64,000 nucleotides of DNA, taken from assembly GCF_041154485.1 (NCBI RefSeq), contig NZ_AP028669.1, positions 1,240,001 through 1,304,000 of the forward strand, in the 5' to 3' direction. Below the pieces are notes generated by a model that saw nothing but the letters and a program-made list of their open reading frames with translations, was not told where the DNA came from and made no database searches. Numbering within the stretch: position 1 is the first letter of the stretch; each line of letters begins with the position of its first letter. The stretch comes from Variovorax sp. V93. Lineage in GTDB: Bacteria > Pseudomonadota > Gammaproteobacteria > Burkholderiales > Burkholderiaceae_C. Shown piece after piece: positions 37,517 through 45,759 of the stretch. The position numbers were made by a program, and so were the translations under genes.

Positions 37517-38265
37517 GTACCAGCGCTCGCCGCTGCGACGGGTGCTGGGGGGGGAGGCGTCCACTGCTCGAAGCTCATACACAGATCATTGGAAATACAT
37601 TGCTCGGAATAGACGACCCGAGGCGCGCCGCCCGCGTGCGAAACGCCAAAGCGCGCCGGAGGCAGCGAGGCGCTCGCCGGATGCGAAACGCTGCGCTCCT
37701 CGTACCAGCGCAGCGACGCGGCAGCCGTGCCGGCCAGCGCGGTCTGCTGCGGTGCAGCAATGGGCGTCCGCACGATCTCGTCGCGAATGCCGAACCGGTA
37801 GCCCGGCATCATGTCGCGCTCGCGCTGGTAGGTCTTCGGGGCCGCACCGTTCGCATCGCCGGCCCACGCGGGCAGGCTGGAAAAGCGCACCTCGCGCCAG
37901 TCGGTGCCGAGGCCGGTGGTTCCCACGAGGCGCCCGTCGAGCAGCCTCACGACCTCGCCGTTGCCGCTGTACCAGACCTCGACGGCACCTTCGGGGCGCT
38001 TGTCGATGTAGCCGAGCACCATGAAGACCGTCTGCTCGCCGACGGCGACCCGCAAATAGCGGTAATTCGGGTTGAAAGTGGGCTGGGGCGCCGCGGCGCT
38101 GCCGCCATAGATATGCCGCGCCGTGGCCAGCATGGCCGAGGATCCGGAAGAACAGCCGCCAACGCCCAAAAGAAATGCCGACAAAAGGCAGCATTCAATA
38201 AGTCGCGTGGCCAGACCAACGCGCGGAGCCCTCAGCGACTGCCCTCCCGCGAAGAGGGCCCGCAC
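37513..38265 (-). CDS. YjbF/GfcB-family lipoprotein
   Basis: A 250-aa lipoprotein: signal peptide with lipobox LGVGGC (Cys38) after LLSAFLLG. The mature part has the YjbF pattern NPNYRYLRVAVGEQTVFMVLGY and VVRLLDGRLVGTTGLGTDWREV. The last 60 residues contain two Cys (SEQCISNDLC) and a Pro/Ala tail. It is the second gene of a yjbEFGH-type set and its stop overlaps the GfcC-YjbH start. Confidence 0.87.
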   Translation of the reverse strand: MRALFAGGQSLRAPRVGLATRLIECCLLSAFLLGVGGCSSGSSAMLATARHIYGGSAAAPQPTFNPNYRYLRVAVGEQTVFMVLGYIDKRPEGAVEVWYSGNGEVVRLLDGRLVGTTGLGTDWREVRFSSLPAWAGDANGAAPKTYQRERDMMPGYRFGIRDEIVRTPIAAPQQTALAGTAAASLRWYEERSVSHPASASLPPARFGVSHAGGAPRVVYSEQCISNDLCMSFEQWTPPPPAPVAAASAGT

Positions 38266-38267
38266 GT

Positions 38268-38561
38268 TTAATTCGTGCCGGTCGTGCCTGTACCCGTGCC
38301 TGTGCCGCCGGTGCCGCCCGTGCCGCTGCCACCACCGCTGTTGCCGCCGTTGCCGCTGGCTACGGCAGCTGCCAGGCCGACGCTGGCCGCGATGCCGCCG
38401 GCTTGGCCGGCCGTGATGCGGCCGAATGCGGAATTGGTTGCGCCGGTGGCGCTGGCCGGCTGAGGACCTGGCGTCTGGACCGGCGGGGGGGTCTGGGCCA
38501 GGGCCGAAGAAATGCCCAGCGCAGCAATGAAAGTGGCGGAAATCAGGGGGGCGATTCGCAT
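38268..38561 (-). CDS. YjbE/GfcA-like small secreted Gly/Thr-rich protein
   Basis: A 97-aa exported protein: signal peptide (APLISATFIAALGISSALA), a Pro-rich stretch, an alanine-rich hydrophobic segment (GGIAASVGLAAAVASG), and a low-complexity tail of Gly, Thr and Ser (GGTGGTGTGTGTTGTN). E. coli YjbE has the same layout, with a Thr-rich tail, and stands first in yjbEFGH. Function is unknown. It starts 2 bases before yjbF. Confidence 0.72.
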   Translation of the reverse strand: MRIAPLISATFIAALGISSALAQTPPPVQTPGPQPASATGATNSAFGRITAGQAGGIAASVGLAAAVASGNGGNSGGGSGTGGTGGTGTGTGTTGTN

Positions 38562-38577
38562 GGCAAATATCCTCTCA

Positions 38578-38612
38578 ATTAGCAGTTAACAGTTGGGAGA
38601 AGATTAGCAGTT
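38578..38612. repeat. 10-base direct repeats in the yjbE-like leader
   Basis: ATTAGCAGTT occurs at 38578-38587 and 38603-38612, 25 bases apart start to start, just upstream of the yjbE-like start codon (38561, minus strand). A third CAGTT lies between them. It may be a tandem regulator site or an mRNA-leader element. Confidence 0.4.
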
Positions 38613-38770
38613 GGCGAAGTGTGCCGCAACTAATTTAGCCATTGAGACATCTTTTACGCGTGCAAATCGTTGTGTCGAAATGTCTTGTAAATCAGGATTA
38701 ATTCATTGTTATTAATTGCCTCTTTCGCATGGTTGGGAATGCCCATTCGCGCGGCTCCCGGCCGGCCCCG

Positions 38771-38800
38771 TTGAATATGCGCGCAACAGCCCGCTACAAT
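38771..38800 (+). promoter_or_regulatory. sigma-70 promoter of petABC
   Basis: -35 TTGAAT (38771-38776) and -10 TACAAT (38795-38800) are separated by 18 bases, both close to consensus. The predicted start near 38807 leaves about 38 bases before the petA ATG, which has a purine-rich stretch upstream. The rest of the 283-base gap toward yjbE is AT-rich, with ATTAATT repeated at 38697 and 38711. Confidence 0.65.
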
Positions 38801-38844
38801 CGCCGGTTGACCCTGCTCCAGCGAAGAAGACTTAGAGGATCCCC

Positions 38845-39462
38845 ATGAGTGACATGACCTCCGGCTCCCCCCGGATCGACACAAGCAAGCGGACGTGGTT
38901 AATCGCATCCAGCTGTGCCGGCGTAGCGGGAGGCGTGGCCACCGCGATTCCCTTTGTGAGTACGTTCCAGCCCTCCGAAAAGGCCAAGGCCGCGGGCGCT
39001 GCCGTCGAAGTGGACATCGCAGGCCTCAAGGTCGGCGAGAAGATCACCGTCGAGTGGCGCGGCAAGCCCGTCTGGATCCTCAAGCGCTCTCCCGAGCAGG
39101 TTGCCGAGCTCCCCAAGCTCGACGGCCAGCTGGCCGATCCGCTCTCCAAGCGGCACCCCGACGAATTCACCCCCAAGTACGCGCAGAACGAACACCGTTC
39201 GATCAAGCCCGACGTGCTGGTGGTGGTGGGCATCTGCACCCACCTCGGCTGCTCGCCGGTCGACCGCCTCCAGGCCGGCCCGCAGCCTTCGCTGCCGAGC
39301 GACTGGGAAGGCGGCTTCCTCTGCCCTTGCCACGGTTCCACGTTCGACCTGGCAGGCCGCGTCTTCAAGAACAAGCCCGCGCCCGACAACCTGCCTGTGC
39401 CCCCGCACATGTACCTGTCGGACACCAAGCTCCTGATCGGTGAAGACTCCAAGAAGGCCTGA
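38845..39462 (+). CDS. petA: ubiquinol-cytochrome c reductase iron-sulfur subunit (Rieske)
   Basis: Rieske subunit of the cytochrome bc1 complex (205 aa), anchored by one N-terminal helix (IASSCAGVAGGVATAIPFV). The 2Fe-2S site is complete: C131-T-H133-L-G-C136 and C160-P-C162-H163-GS. It transfers electrons from ubiquinol to cytochrome c1. It is the first gene of petABC; cytochrome b starts 14 bases after its stop. Confidence 0.97.
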   Translation: MSDMTSGSPRIDTSKRTWLIASSCAGVAGGVATAIPFVSTFQPSEKAKAAGAAVEVDIAGLKVGEKITVEWRGKPVWILKRSPEQVAELPKLDGQLADPLSKRHPDEFTPKYAQNEHRSIKPDVLVVVGICTHLGCSPVDRLQAGPQPSLPSDWEGGFLCPCHGSTFDLAGRVFKNKPAPDNLPVPPHMYLSDTKLLIGEDSKKA

Positions 39463-39476
39463 GGCAGAAGAACAAC

Positions 39477-40913
39477 ATGGCTGAATTCCACGAAATTTCC
39501 CCCAACGCGCCCGCGGGCGAGAAGCTGCTCAACTGGGTCGACAACCGCTTCCCGCTGAGCAAGCTCTGGAACGACCAGTGGGGCAAGTACTACGCGCCGA
39601 AGAACTTCAACTTCTGGTACATCTTCGGCTCGCTCGCGATGCTGGTCCTCGTGATCCAGATCGTGACCGGCATCTTCCTCGTGATGCACTACAAGCCCGA
39701 TGCGAACCAGGCGTTCGCATCGGTCGAGTACATCATGCGCGATGTGCCCTGGGGCTGGCTCATCCGCTACATCCACTCGACGGGCGCCTCGGCGTTCTTC
39801 ATCGTGGTGTACCTGCACATGTTCCGCGGCCTCATGTACGGCAGCTACCGCAAGCCGCGCGAGCTGATCTGGGTCTTCGGCTGCGCGATCTTCCTGTGCC
39901 TGATGGCCGAGGCCTTCATGGGCTACCTGCTGCCATGGGGCCAGATGAGCTACTGGGGCGCCCAGGTGATCGTGAACCTGTTCGCGGCCATTCCGTTCGT
40001 CGGTCCTGACCTCGCGCTGCTGATCCGCGGCGACTACGTGGTGAGCGACGCCACGCTGAACCGCTTCTTCAGCTTCCACGTGATCGCCGTGCCGCTCGTG
40101 CTGCTCGGCCTGGTGGTGGCCCACCTGATCGCGCTGCACGAAGTGGGTTCCAACAACCCCGACGGCATCGAGATCAAGGCCAAGCGCGGTCCCGACGGCC
40201 ATCCGCTGGACGGCATTCCGTCGCATCCGTACTACACGGTGCACGACATCTTCGGCGTGGTGGTGTTCCTCACGATCTTCTCGGCCGTGATCTTCTTCGC
40301 GCCGGAAGCGGGCGGGTACTTCCTCGAGTACAACAACTTCATCCCGGCCGATTCGCTCAAGACGCCGAACCACATTGCGCCGGTCTGGTACTTCACGCCG
40401 TTCTATTCGATGCTGCGTGCGACCACCGACGACATGGTCAACGTGTTCGCGCTGATCATCGCCGCGGCCGCCGTCCTGAACTTCATCAAGGGCAAGTCGA
40501 GCACGGCCCTGAAGATCGCGCTCGTCGTCGTGGCGGCCGTGGCCATCTTCCTGCTCAAGGCCTTCGACGCCAAGTTCTGGGGCGTGCTCGTGATGGGGGG
40601 TTCGGTCATCATCCTGTTCTTCCTGCCATGGCTCGACAAGAGCGAAGTCAAGTCGATCCGCTATCGTCCGGGCTGGCACAAGTATGTCTACGGCGTCTTC
40701 GTGTTCTTCTTCCTGATCCTGGGCTACCTGGGCATCCAGGCGCCTGGCGTCTGGGGCAGCCTGGTCATCGGTTCGTTCGCGCTCGACATCGCGCAGACCA
40801 TTTCCCAGATCGGCACACTTTTCTACTTCGGTTTCTTCCTGCTCATGCCCTGGTGGAGCAGCAAGGGCGAGTTCAAGCCCGTGCCTGAGCGCGTGACCTT
40901 CGCCGCCCATTGA
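39477..40913 (+). CDS. petB: cytochrome b of the bc1 complex
   Basis: Integral membrane subunit (478 aa) carrying two b-type hemes and the quinol sites. The full-length form has the N-terminal four-helix heme core (WYIFGSLAMLVLVIQIVTGIFL, IRYIHSTGASAFFIVVYLHMFRG, FHVIAVPLVLLGLVVAHLIALH with heme His), the Qo loop ending FTPFYSMLRA, and further C-terminal helices. A PEWYF-like site reads PVWYF here. It is not split into b6 and IV as in cyanobacteria. Confidence 0.97.
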   Translation: MAEFHEISPNAPAGEKLLNWVDNRFPLSKLWNDQWGKYYAPKNFNFWYIFGSLAMLVLVIQIVTGIFLVMHYKPDANQAFASVEYIMRDVPWGWLIRYIHSTGASAFFIVVYLHMFRGLMYGSYRKPRELIWVFGCAIFLCLMAEAFMGYLLPWGQMSYWGAQVIVNLFAAIPFVGPDLALLIRGDYVVSDATLNRFFSFHVIAVPLVLLGLVVAHLIALHEVGSNNPDGIEIKAKRGPDGHPLDGIPSHPYYTVHDIFGVVVFLTIFSAVIFFAPEAGGYFLEYNNFIPADSLKTPNHIAPVWYFTPFYSMLRATTDDMVNVFALIIAAAAVLNFIKGKSSTALKIALVVVAAVAIFLLKAFDAKFWGVLVMGGSVIILFFLPWLDKSEVKSIRYRPGWHKYVYGVFVFFFLILGYLGIQAPGVWGSLVIGSFALDIAQTISQIGTLFYFGFFLLMPWWSSKGEFKPVPERVTFAAH

Positions 40914-40942
40914 GAAGCCCAAGAGAGCTCGAGAGAAACACG

Positions 40943-41716
40943 ATGAAGAAAAGCATTTCTGGCTGGCTCGCGGTTGTAGGCCTGGCCTTGGGCCTGACCT
41001 TTTCCGCAGCCGCATCGGCCGAGTCCGGCGGCATGGCCTGGGACAAGGCGCCCAACAAGACCACCGACGTCGCCTCCCTGCAGAACGGCGCCAAGCTGTT
41101 CGTCAACTACTGCCTGAACTGCCACTCCGCGGCGTTCATGCGCTACAACCGGCTGCAGGACATCGGCATTACCGAGCAGCAGATCAAGGACAACCTGCTG
41201 TTCGCGACCGACAAGGTCGGCGAGACCATGAAGGCCAACATCGACGCGCGCCAGGCCAAGGAATGGTTCGGCACGACGCCGCCCGACCTGACCCTGGTTG
41301 CCCGCTCGCGCGCCGGCCACGGCGGCACGGGTGCGGACTACCTGTACACCTACCTGCGCACCTACTACCGCGACGACACCAAGGCCACCGGCTGGAACAA
41401 CCTCCTGTTCCCGAGCGTTGCCATGCCCAACCCGCTGTGGGAGCTGCAGGGCGAACGCCGTCCTGTCTACACCAAGATCTCGCAGCATGGCCACGAGACC
41501 GAAGTGTTCAAGGGCTGGGAGCAGGTGACCCCCGGCAGCATGACGCCGCTGCAGTTCGACACTGCGGTCGGCGACCTGGTGAGCTACCTGCAATGGATGG
41601 CCGAGCCGGCACAGAACACGCGCATCCGCATCGGTGTGTGGGTGCTGCTGTTCCTCGTCATGTCGTTGGTCTTCGTGTGGCGACTGAACGCCTCGTACTG
41701 GAAAGACGTCAAGTAG
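40943..41716 (+). CDS. petC: cytochrome c1
   Basis: Membrane-anchored c-type cytochrome (257 aa) of the bc1 complex. A signal peptide (VVGLALGLTFSAAASA) precedes the heme site C57-LN-C60-H61, the Met ligand region FPSVAMPNPLWE, and the C-terminal anchor helix (IGVWVLLFLVMSLVFVW). The ATG at 40943 was taken because it begins the signal peptide. A strong terminator follows. Confidence 0.96.
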   Translation: MKKSISGWLAVVGLALGLTFSAAASAESGGMAWDKAPNKTTDVASLQNGAKLFVNYCLNCHSAAFMRYNRLQDIGITEQQIKDNLLFATDKVGETMKANIDARQAKEWFGTTPPDLTLVARSRAGHGGTGADYLYTYLRTYYRDDTKATGWNNLLFPSVAMPNPLWELQGERRPVYTKISQHGHETEVFKGWEQVTPGSMTPLQFDTAVGDLVSYLQWMAEPAQNTRIRIGVWVLLFLVMSLVFVWRLNASYWKDVK

Positions 41717-41758
41717 TTCCGTCCACGCCGACCGCGCGCCTGGTGCGTGCGGTCCCAC

Positions 41759-41790
41759 AGAGTGGGTTGCCAACGCGACCCACTCTTTTT
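41759..41790 (+). terminator. Rho-independent terminator of petABC
   Basis: AGAGTGGGT (41759-41767) and ACCCACTCT (41778-41786) form a perfect 9-bp stem with a 10-base loop, followed at once by a T-run (41786-41790) and a second ATTTTT. It is the clearest intrinsic terminator in the window and lies just before the sspA ribosome-binding site. Confidence 0.9.
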
Positions 41791-41811
41791 GATTTTTAGG
41801 AGTCTCTCGCC

Positions 41812-42423
41812 ATGATGGTCTTGTATTCAGGAACGACCTGCCCCTTTTCCCACCGCTGCCGTTTCGTGTTGTTCGAAAAGGGCATGGACTTCGAGATCCG
41901 CGACGTCGATCTCTACAACAAGCCTGAAGACATCAGCGTGATGAACCCGTACGGCCAGGTGCCGATCCTGGTCGAGCGCGACCTCATCCTGTATGAGTCG
42001 AACATCATCAACGAGTACATCGACGAGCGCTTCCCGCATCCGCAGCTGATGCCCGGCGACCCGGTCGACCGTGCGCGCGTGCGGCTGTTCCTGCTCAACT
42101 TCGAGAAGGAACTGTTCGTGCACGTGGCTGCGCTCGAGAACCGCACCGCCAAGGGCAACGAGAAGGCGCTCGAAAAGGCGCGCTCGCACATCCGCGACCG
42201 CCTGACGCAGCTCGCGCCCGTGTTCCTCAAGAACAAGTACATGCTGGGCGACAATTTCTCGATGCTCGACGTGGCGATTGCGCCGCTGCTCTGGCGCCTG
42301 GACTACTACGGCATCGACCTCAGCAAGAACGCGGCGCCGCTCCTGAAGTACGCCGAGCGCATCTTCTCGCGCCCGGCCTACATCGAAGCACTGACCCCGT
42401 CCGAAAAGGTCATGCGAAAGTAA
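41812..42423 (+). CDS. sspA: stringent starvation protein A
   Basis: GST-fold RNA polymerase-associated regulator (203 aa). It has a thioredoxin-like N-terminus (LYSGTTCPFSHRCRFVLFEKGMDFEI), VPILVERDLILYESNIINEYIDERFPHP with the conserved proline region of SspA, and a helical C-terminal domain. It lacks GST catalytic activity in characterised relatives. A good ribosome-binding site (AGGAG) precedes two adjacent ATGs (41812, 41815). sspB follows, as usual. Confidence 0.93.
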   Translation: MMVLYSGTTCPFSHRCRFVLFEKGMDFEIRDVDLYNKPEDISVMNPYGQVPILVERDLILYESNIINEYIDERFPHPQLMPGDPVDRARVRLFLLNFEKELFVHVAALENRTAKGNEKALEKARSHIRDRLTQLAPVFLKNKYMLGDNFSMLDVAIAPLLWRLDYYGIDLSKNAAPLLKYAERIFSRPAYIEALTPSEKVMRK

Positions 42424-42464
42424 GTAAGCTGCGTGCCTGCTTCCATCGTTTTTCGCCGTCTTTC

Positions 42465-43058
42465 ATGATCAACGCGCTCGAGTCGTCCTCCACCCGCCCG
42501 TACCTCATCCGGGCGCTGTATGAATGGTGCACCGACAACGGGTTCACGCCCTATGTCGCGGTGCAGGTCGACGACACCGTCCAGGTGCCGCGCGAGTACG
42601 TGAAGAACGGCGAGATCGTGCTGAACATCAGCTTTGACGCGACCAGCTCGCTCAAGCTCGGCAACGATTTCATCGAGTTCAAGGCCCGCTTCGCGGGCAG
42701 TGCGCGCGAAATCGTCGTGCCGGTGGGCCGCGTGATCGCGATCTACGCGCGCGAGAACGGGCAGGGCATGGCGTTTCCCGCACCGGTACCTGCCGGCAGC
42801 GGCGTCGAAGGCGGCGGGCCATCCCCGGCGGCCGGCGCGCCTTCCTCGCCCCAGGGGCCTGCGCGCATGCCGCTGCGCGACGCGTCGCGCGGCACCGAAG
42901 GCGATGCCGGCAAGATCGTCCACCTGGTGACGGGTGAAGACGCGGATGAAATGGTCGATGTCGGCGACGACGCCGGCTCGCCCACCGACCCCACCGACGA
43001 GCCGCCGCGTCCGCCGGCAGGCGGCGGAAGCCGTCCGTCGCTCAAGCGCGTGAAGTAG
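42465..43058 (+). CDS. sspB: ClpXP specificity-enhancing factor SspB
   Basis: Adaptor (197 aa) that delivers ssrA-tagged proteins to ClpXP. The folded domain covers about residues 1-100 (STRPYLIRALYEWCTDNGFTPYVAVQ, EIVLNISFDATSSLKLGNDFIEF, VPVGRVIAIYARENG). A long flexible Gly/Pro/Asp-rich linker follows and ends in the basic ClpX-binding motif RPSLKRVK. The linker is longer than in E. coli SspB. Confidence 0.94.
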   Translation: MINALESSSTRPYLIRALYEWCTDNGFTPYVAVQVDDTVQVPREYVKNGEIVLNISFDATSSLKLGNDFIEFKARFAGSAREIVVPVGRVIAIYARENGQGMAFPAPVPAGSGVEGGGPSPAAGAPSSPQGPARMPLRDASRGTEGDAGKIVHLVTGEDADEMVDVGDDAGSPTDPTDEPPRPPAGGGSRPSLKRVK

Positions 43059-43135
43059 CCGGCAGCCAGCAACGCACAAACGGGCCTGGGCGGGCGTTCT
43101 GTTCCGCACCGTTAAAATCCCGCAAGAGAATCCGT

Positions 43136-43211
43136 GCCGCTTTAGCTCAGTTGGTAGAGCACCCGCCTTGTAAGCGGAAGGTCGTCAGTTCGATTCCGAC
43201 AAGCGGCACCA
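43136..43211 (+). tRNA. tRNA-Thr (anticodon UGU)
   Basis: 76 bases with encoded CCA. The acceptor stem GCCGCTT/AAGCGGC is perfect; the D arm GCTC...GAGC and T arm GTCAG-TTCGATT-CCGAC (with GTCAG/CCGAC-type pairing) are normal. The anticodon loop CTTGTAA gives UGU, reading ACA and, by wobble, other ACN codons. The first anticodon-stem pair (27-43) is a C-A mismatch. A TAAAAT at 43113-43118 may be its -10 element. Confidence 0.95.
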
Positions 43212-43297
43212 TATCGAACATACCGGAAAGCACTCGCGCTGACCGGGCAAGAAAGAAGCGGCGATCTGCCCGCTCCTTTCCATCTCTTGGCCGAAGA

Positions 43298-43699
43298 TCA
43301 GCAGCGGCCCTTCTTGGCCTGTCCCGGCGGGCAGTGGTATCCACCGCCGCCGCCAGGATGCTCGTCGGCATGGCGGTGTTGCGGCTCTGCGCGTCGCCAG
43401 TCGCCCTCCATCCAGCGCCATCCGCCGTCGGCCTGTACCCATCGGCCCGGCGCATAGGCGTAGTCGGGCCGCGCGGCCTGCCAGTAGCCGGAGCGCCAGA
43501 CGTAGGCGCGTTCGTTCCATTGCCAGTGGCCGGGCACCCACACCTGGCCGGGCCGCGGCCCTGGCATGGGTTCGTAGCGCGGTGCAGGAGGCGCCACCTG
43601 GATCAGGCCGGGCACGTTGATGTGAACCGAAACCTGCGCCGCGGCGGGCAGTGCGGACACGGCCAGCGCGGCCGCGGCCAGAAGAGCTGAGACTTTCAT
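43298..43699 (-). CDS. YXWGXW-repeat secreted protein
   Basis: A 133-aa exported protein: signal peptide (LLAAAALAVSALPAAA) followed by VSVHINVPG and Trp/Tyr-rich repeats: WVPGHWQWN, YVWRSGYW, YAPGRWVQ, WRWMEGDW. The C-terminus is His/Gly-rich (QHRHADEHPGGGGGYHC) with two Cys. YXWGXW proteins are common in betaproteobacteria; the role is unknown but envelope-associated. Confidence 0.85.
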   Translation of the reverse strand: MKVSALLAAAALAVSALPAAAQVSVHINVPGLIQVAPPAPRYEPMPGPRPGQVWVPGHWQWNERAYVWRSGYWQAARPDYAYAPGRWVQADGGWRWMEGDWRRAEPQHRHADEHPGGGGGYHCPPGQAKKGRC

Positions 43700-43841
43700 T
43701 GAAACCCTTGAACATGTGGACAGGTCTGCACAACGCAGACCGGCGGGAAAGTGTAATCAGCACATTCCCTGGGGTGGGCCGGCAGCGCAGCCGTGGCCGC
43801 CGGTGCGCGCCCGTCCGCCGGTTTCGGATGCTAGAGTCGAA

Positions 43842-43854
43842 GTGCAAGTTGCAC
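43842..43854. promoter_or_regulatory. 13-base palindrome before the DUF1275 gene
   Basis: GTGCAA-G-TTGCAC is an exact inverted repeat ending 4 bases before the ATG at 43859. It overlaps the place where a ribosome-binding site is expected and follows a weak -10-like TAGAGT (43832-43837). It could be an operator or an mRNA hairpin that hides the start. Confidence 0.4.
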
Positions 43855-43858
43855 GCCG

Positions 43859-44647
43859 ATGCGCAGACTACGCTTTCTCACCCACCGCCACCGGGCTCCC
43901 TCCACGAACCGGATGCTCGGCCTGCTGCTGGCCTTCAACGCCGGCGCCGTGAATGCGGGCGGGTTCCTGGTGCTGCACATGTACACCTCGCACATGACGG
44001 GCTTCGCGTCGCAGTTCGCGGACGGGCTGGTGCTGGGCAACACCAGGCTGCTGCTCAATGCGCTGGGCGCCCTCCTTGCCTTTCTGGCGGGTGCGGCGGT
44101 CTGCGCGATTCTCGTGAACTGGGGGCGCCAGCACCGGCTGCGCAGCGTCTACGCGGTGCCGCTGCTGCTGGAGGCGGCGCTCATGTTCCCGTTCGGGTTG
44201 ATGGGCGCCATCACGCTGACCTGGCCAACGCCCTTTGCCGTTCCGCTCACGGTGCTGCTGCTGTCTTTCATCATGGGGCTGCAGAACGCCGTCGGCTCCA
44301 AGACCTCCGGCGGCAGCGTCCGCACCACCCACATGACGGGCAACATCACCGATGTGGGAATGGAGCTGGGCAAGCTGTTCTACTGGAACCGGCATTCGAC
44401 GCCGGCCCACGCGATGGTGCGCCACAACCGCCGCCGGATGCAGATGGCGGGGGGACTGATCGGCATGTTCGTGCTGGGCGGCATCGTCGGCGCGCTGGGT
44501 TTCAACTACATCGGCTTCGTCTGCGTGGTGCCGCTCGCGGCGCTGCTGCTGGCCGTCTCCATCCCGCCGCTCATGGAGGACGTGCCGCGCTCCAGGCCGC
44601 TGCAGAAGCTGCTGGCGGCCTTCAGACGGCGCCCACGCTGCCCGTGA
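43859..44647 (+). CDS. DUF1275 (YoaK-like) membrane protein
   Basis: Inner-membrane protein (262 aa) with about six helices. The family features are AFNAGAVNAGGFLVLHMYTSHMTG (first helix and conserved loop) and the second-half copy GLQNAVGSKTSGGSVRTTHMTGNITDVG. The function of the family is unknown. Its 3' end overlaps the end of the convergent SDR gene by 26 bases. Confidence 0.88.
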   Translation: MRRLRFLTHRHRAPSTNRMLGLLLAFNAGAVNAGGFLVLHMYTSHMTGFASQFADGLVLGNTRLLLNALGALLAFLAGAAVCAILVNWGRQHRLRSVYAVPLLLEAALMFPFGLMGAITLTWPTPFAVPLTVLLLSFIMGLQNAVGSKTSGGSVRTTHMTGNITDVGMELGKLFYWNRHSTPAHAMVRHNRRRMQMAGGLIGMFVLGGIVGALGFNYIGFVCVVPLAALLLAVSIPPLMEDVPRSRPLQKLLAAFRRRPRCP

Positions 44648-45635
44648 CCGGCAGCACGATGCCGGTGATGTAGCTGGCGCAGCTCGGCGCGGCCAGGAAC
44701 ACGTAGGCAGGCGAGAGCTCTTCCGGCTGCGCGGGCCTTTGCAGGTCGGTGTTCTTGCCGAAATCCTTCACCTTCTCGGGCGGGCTGTCGGCGGGGTTCA
44801 AGGGCGTCCACACCGGCCCGGGCGCCACCGCATTCACGCGGATGCCCTTGGACAGCAGGTTGCTGGCCAGCGACTTGGTGAAGGCATGGATCGCGCCCTT
44901 GGTGGTGGAATAGTCGAGCAGGTGCGCGCTGCCCTCCAGCCCGGTGACCGAGCCGGTATTGATGATCGAGGCGCCTTGGCCCAGGTGTGGAACCGCGGCG
45001 CGCGCCATCTGGAAGTAGCCGAAGACATTGGTCCTGAGCGTGAGTTCGAAGCGCTCGTCGGTGATGTCCTCGATGGACGCCGCATGCAGCTGGAAAGCCG
45101 CGTTGTTCACCAGGATGTCGAGCTTGCCGAAGGCCTCGATCGTCTGGTCGACCGCGTCGCGGCAGAACGCCGGATCGCAGACGTCGCCCTTGAGGAGGAT
45201 GCAGCGTGCGCCTTCGGCCTCCACGTGGTGCCGGGTTTCCTCGGCGTCCTCGTCTTCGTCGAGGTAGGCGATGGCGACGTCGGCGCCTTCACGGGCATAG
45301 AGCAGCGCCACGGCGCGGCCGATGCCGGAATCACCGCCCGTGACCAGCGCCGCCATGCCTTCGAGCTTGCCACTGCCCCTGTAGTGCGGCGCTTCGAAGC
45401 GCGGGCGCAGCGCCATGTCGGCTTCGAGCCCGGGCTTGCGCAAGTGCTGTGCCGGCATCGGGTTGGCCGGCTGGGATCGCGGCCCTGCCTGTGCGGGCGG
45501 ACTGGTTTTCTTGGCGGCGGGTTTGGCGTTGTCCTTCGCGTCCTGCGTGTGCTGAACGGCCCGCTGCCTGCTGGCGGTGTGGGCGGGTCCCCGGGACTTG
45601 GCGGATTTCGCGGGTAATGCGGTGGTCGATTTCAT
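44622..45635 (-). CDS. SDR oxidoreductase (YghA-like) with basic N-terminal tail
   Basis: Short-chain dehydrogenase (337 aa). The Rossmann domain starts near residue 95: TGGDSGIG (99-106) nucleotide loop, NNAA, catalytic Ser in INTGSVTG and YSTTK (Tyr-x3-Lys). It matches the YghA-like branch (preceding GSGKLEGMAALVTGG, later VAPGPVWTPLNP). Unusually, about 65 residues rich in Ala, Lys, Pro and Ser precede it (AKPAAKKTSPPAQAG). The ATG at 45635 has a fair upstream context; a start at residue 60 or 74 would give a normal-length protein. Confidence 0.82.
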   Translation of the reverse strand: MKSTTALPAKSAKSRGPAHTASRQRAVQHTQDAKDNAKPAAKKTSPPAQAGPRSQPANPMPAQHLRKPGLEADMALRPRFEAPHYRGSGKLEGMAALVTGGDSGIGRAVALLYAREGADVAIAYLDEDEDAEETRHHVEAEGARCILLKGDVCDPAFCRDAVDQTIEAFGKLDILVNNAAFQLHAASIEDITDERFELTLRTNVFGYFQMARAAVPHLGQGASIINTGSVTGLEGSAHLLDYSTTKGAIHAFTKSLASNLLSKGIRVNAVAPGPVWTPLNPADSPPEKVKDFGKNTDLQRPAQPEELSPAYVFLAAPSCASYITGIVLPVTGSVGAV

Positions 45636-45759
45636 GTTGCATGGGCTCCTGCGTATGAAAAACCACCGTAGAACGCCGGTGCGCGGCCTGCGTAGGAATC
45701 CGTCCCGAAAGCACGCCCACCGAGGCTGACCCCGGGCGTTCCGAGCCGCTTGGGGTGGG

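Noticed and set aside
38698..38715. TTAAT-N8-ATTAA as a specific operator before petA/yjbE
   Set aside because: The arms are pure A/T in an AT-rich gap, so the symmetry is likely to arise by chance.
38832..41015. Long open frame antisense to petA-petB (727 codons)
   Set aside because: Composition is His/Glu/Arg-rich low-complexity, typical of a frame opposite GC-rich genes; petABC on the other strand is unmistakable.
41298..41799. Extra small genes overlapping petC in other frames
   Set aside because: Arg/Pro/Ala-rich shadow frames without ribosome-binding sites; the real gene has its heme motif and signal peptide.
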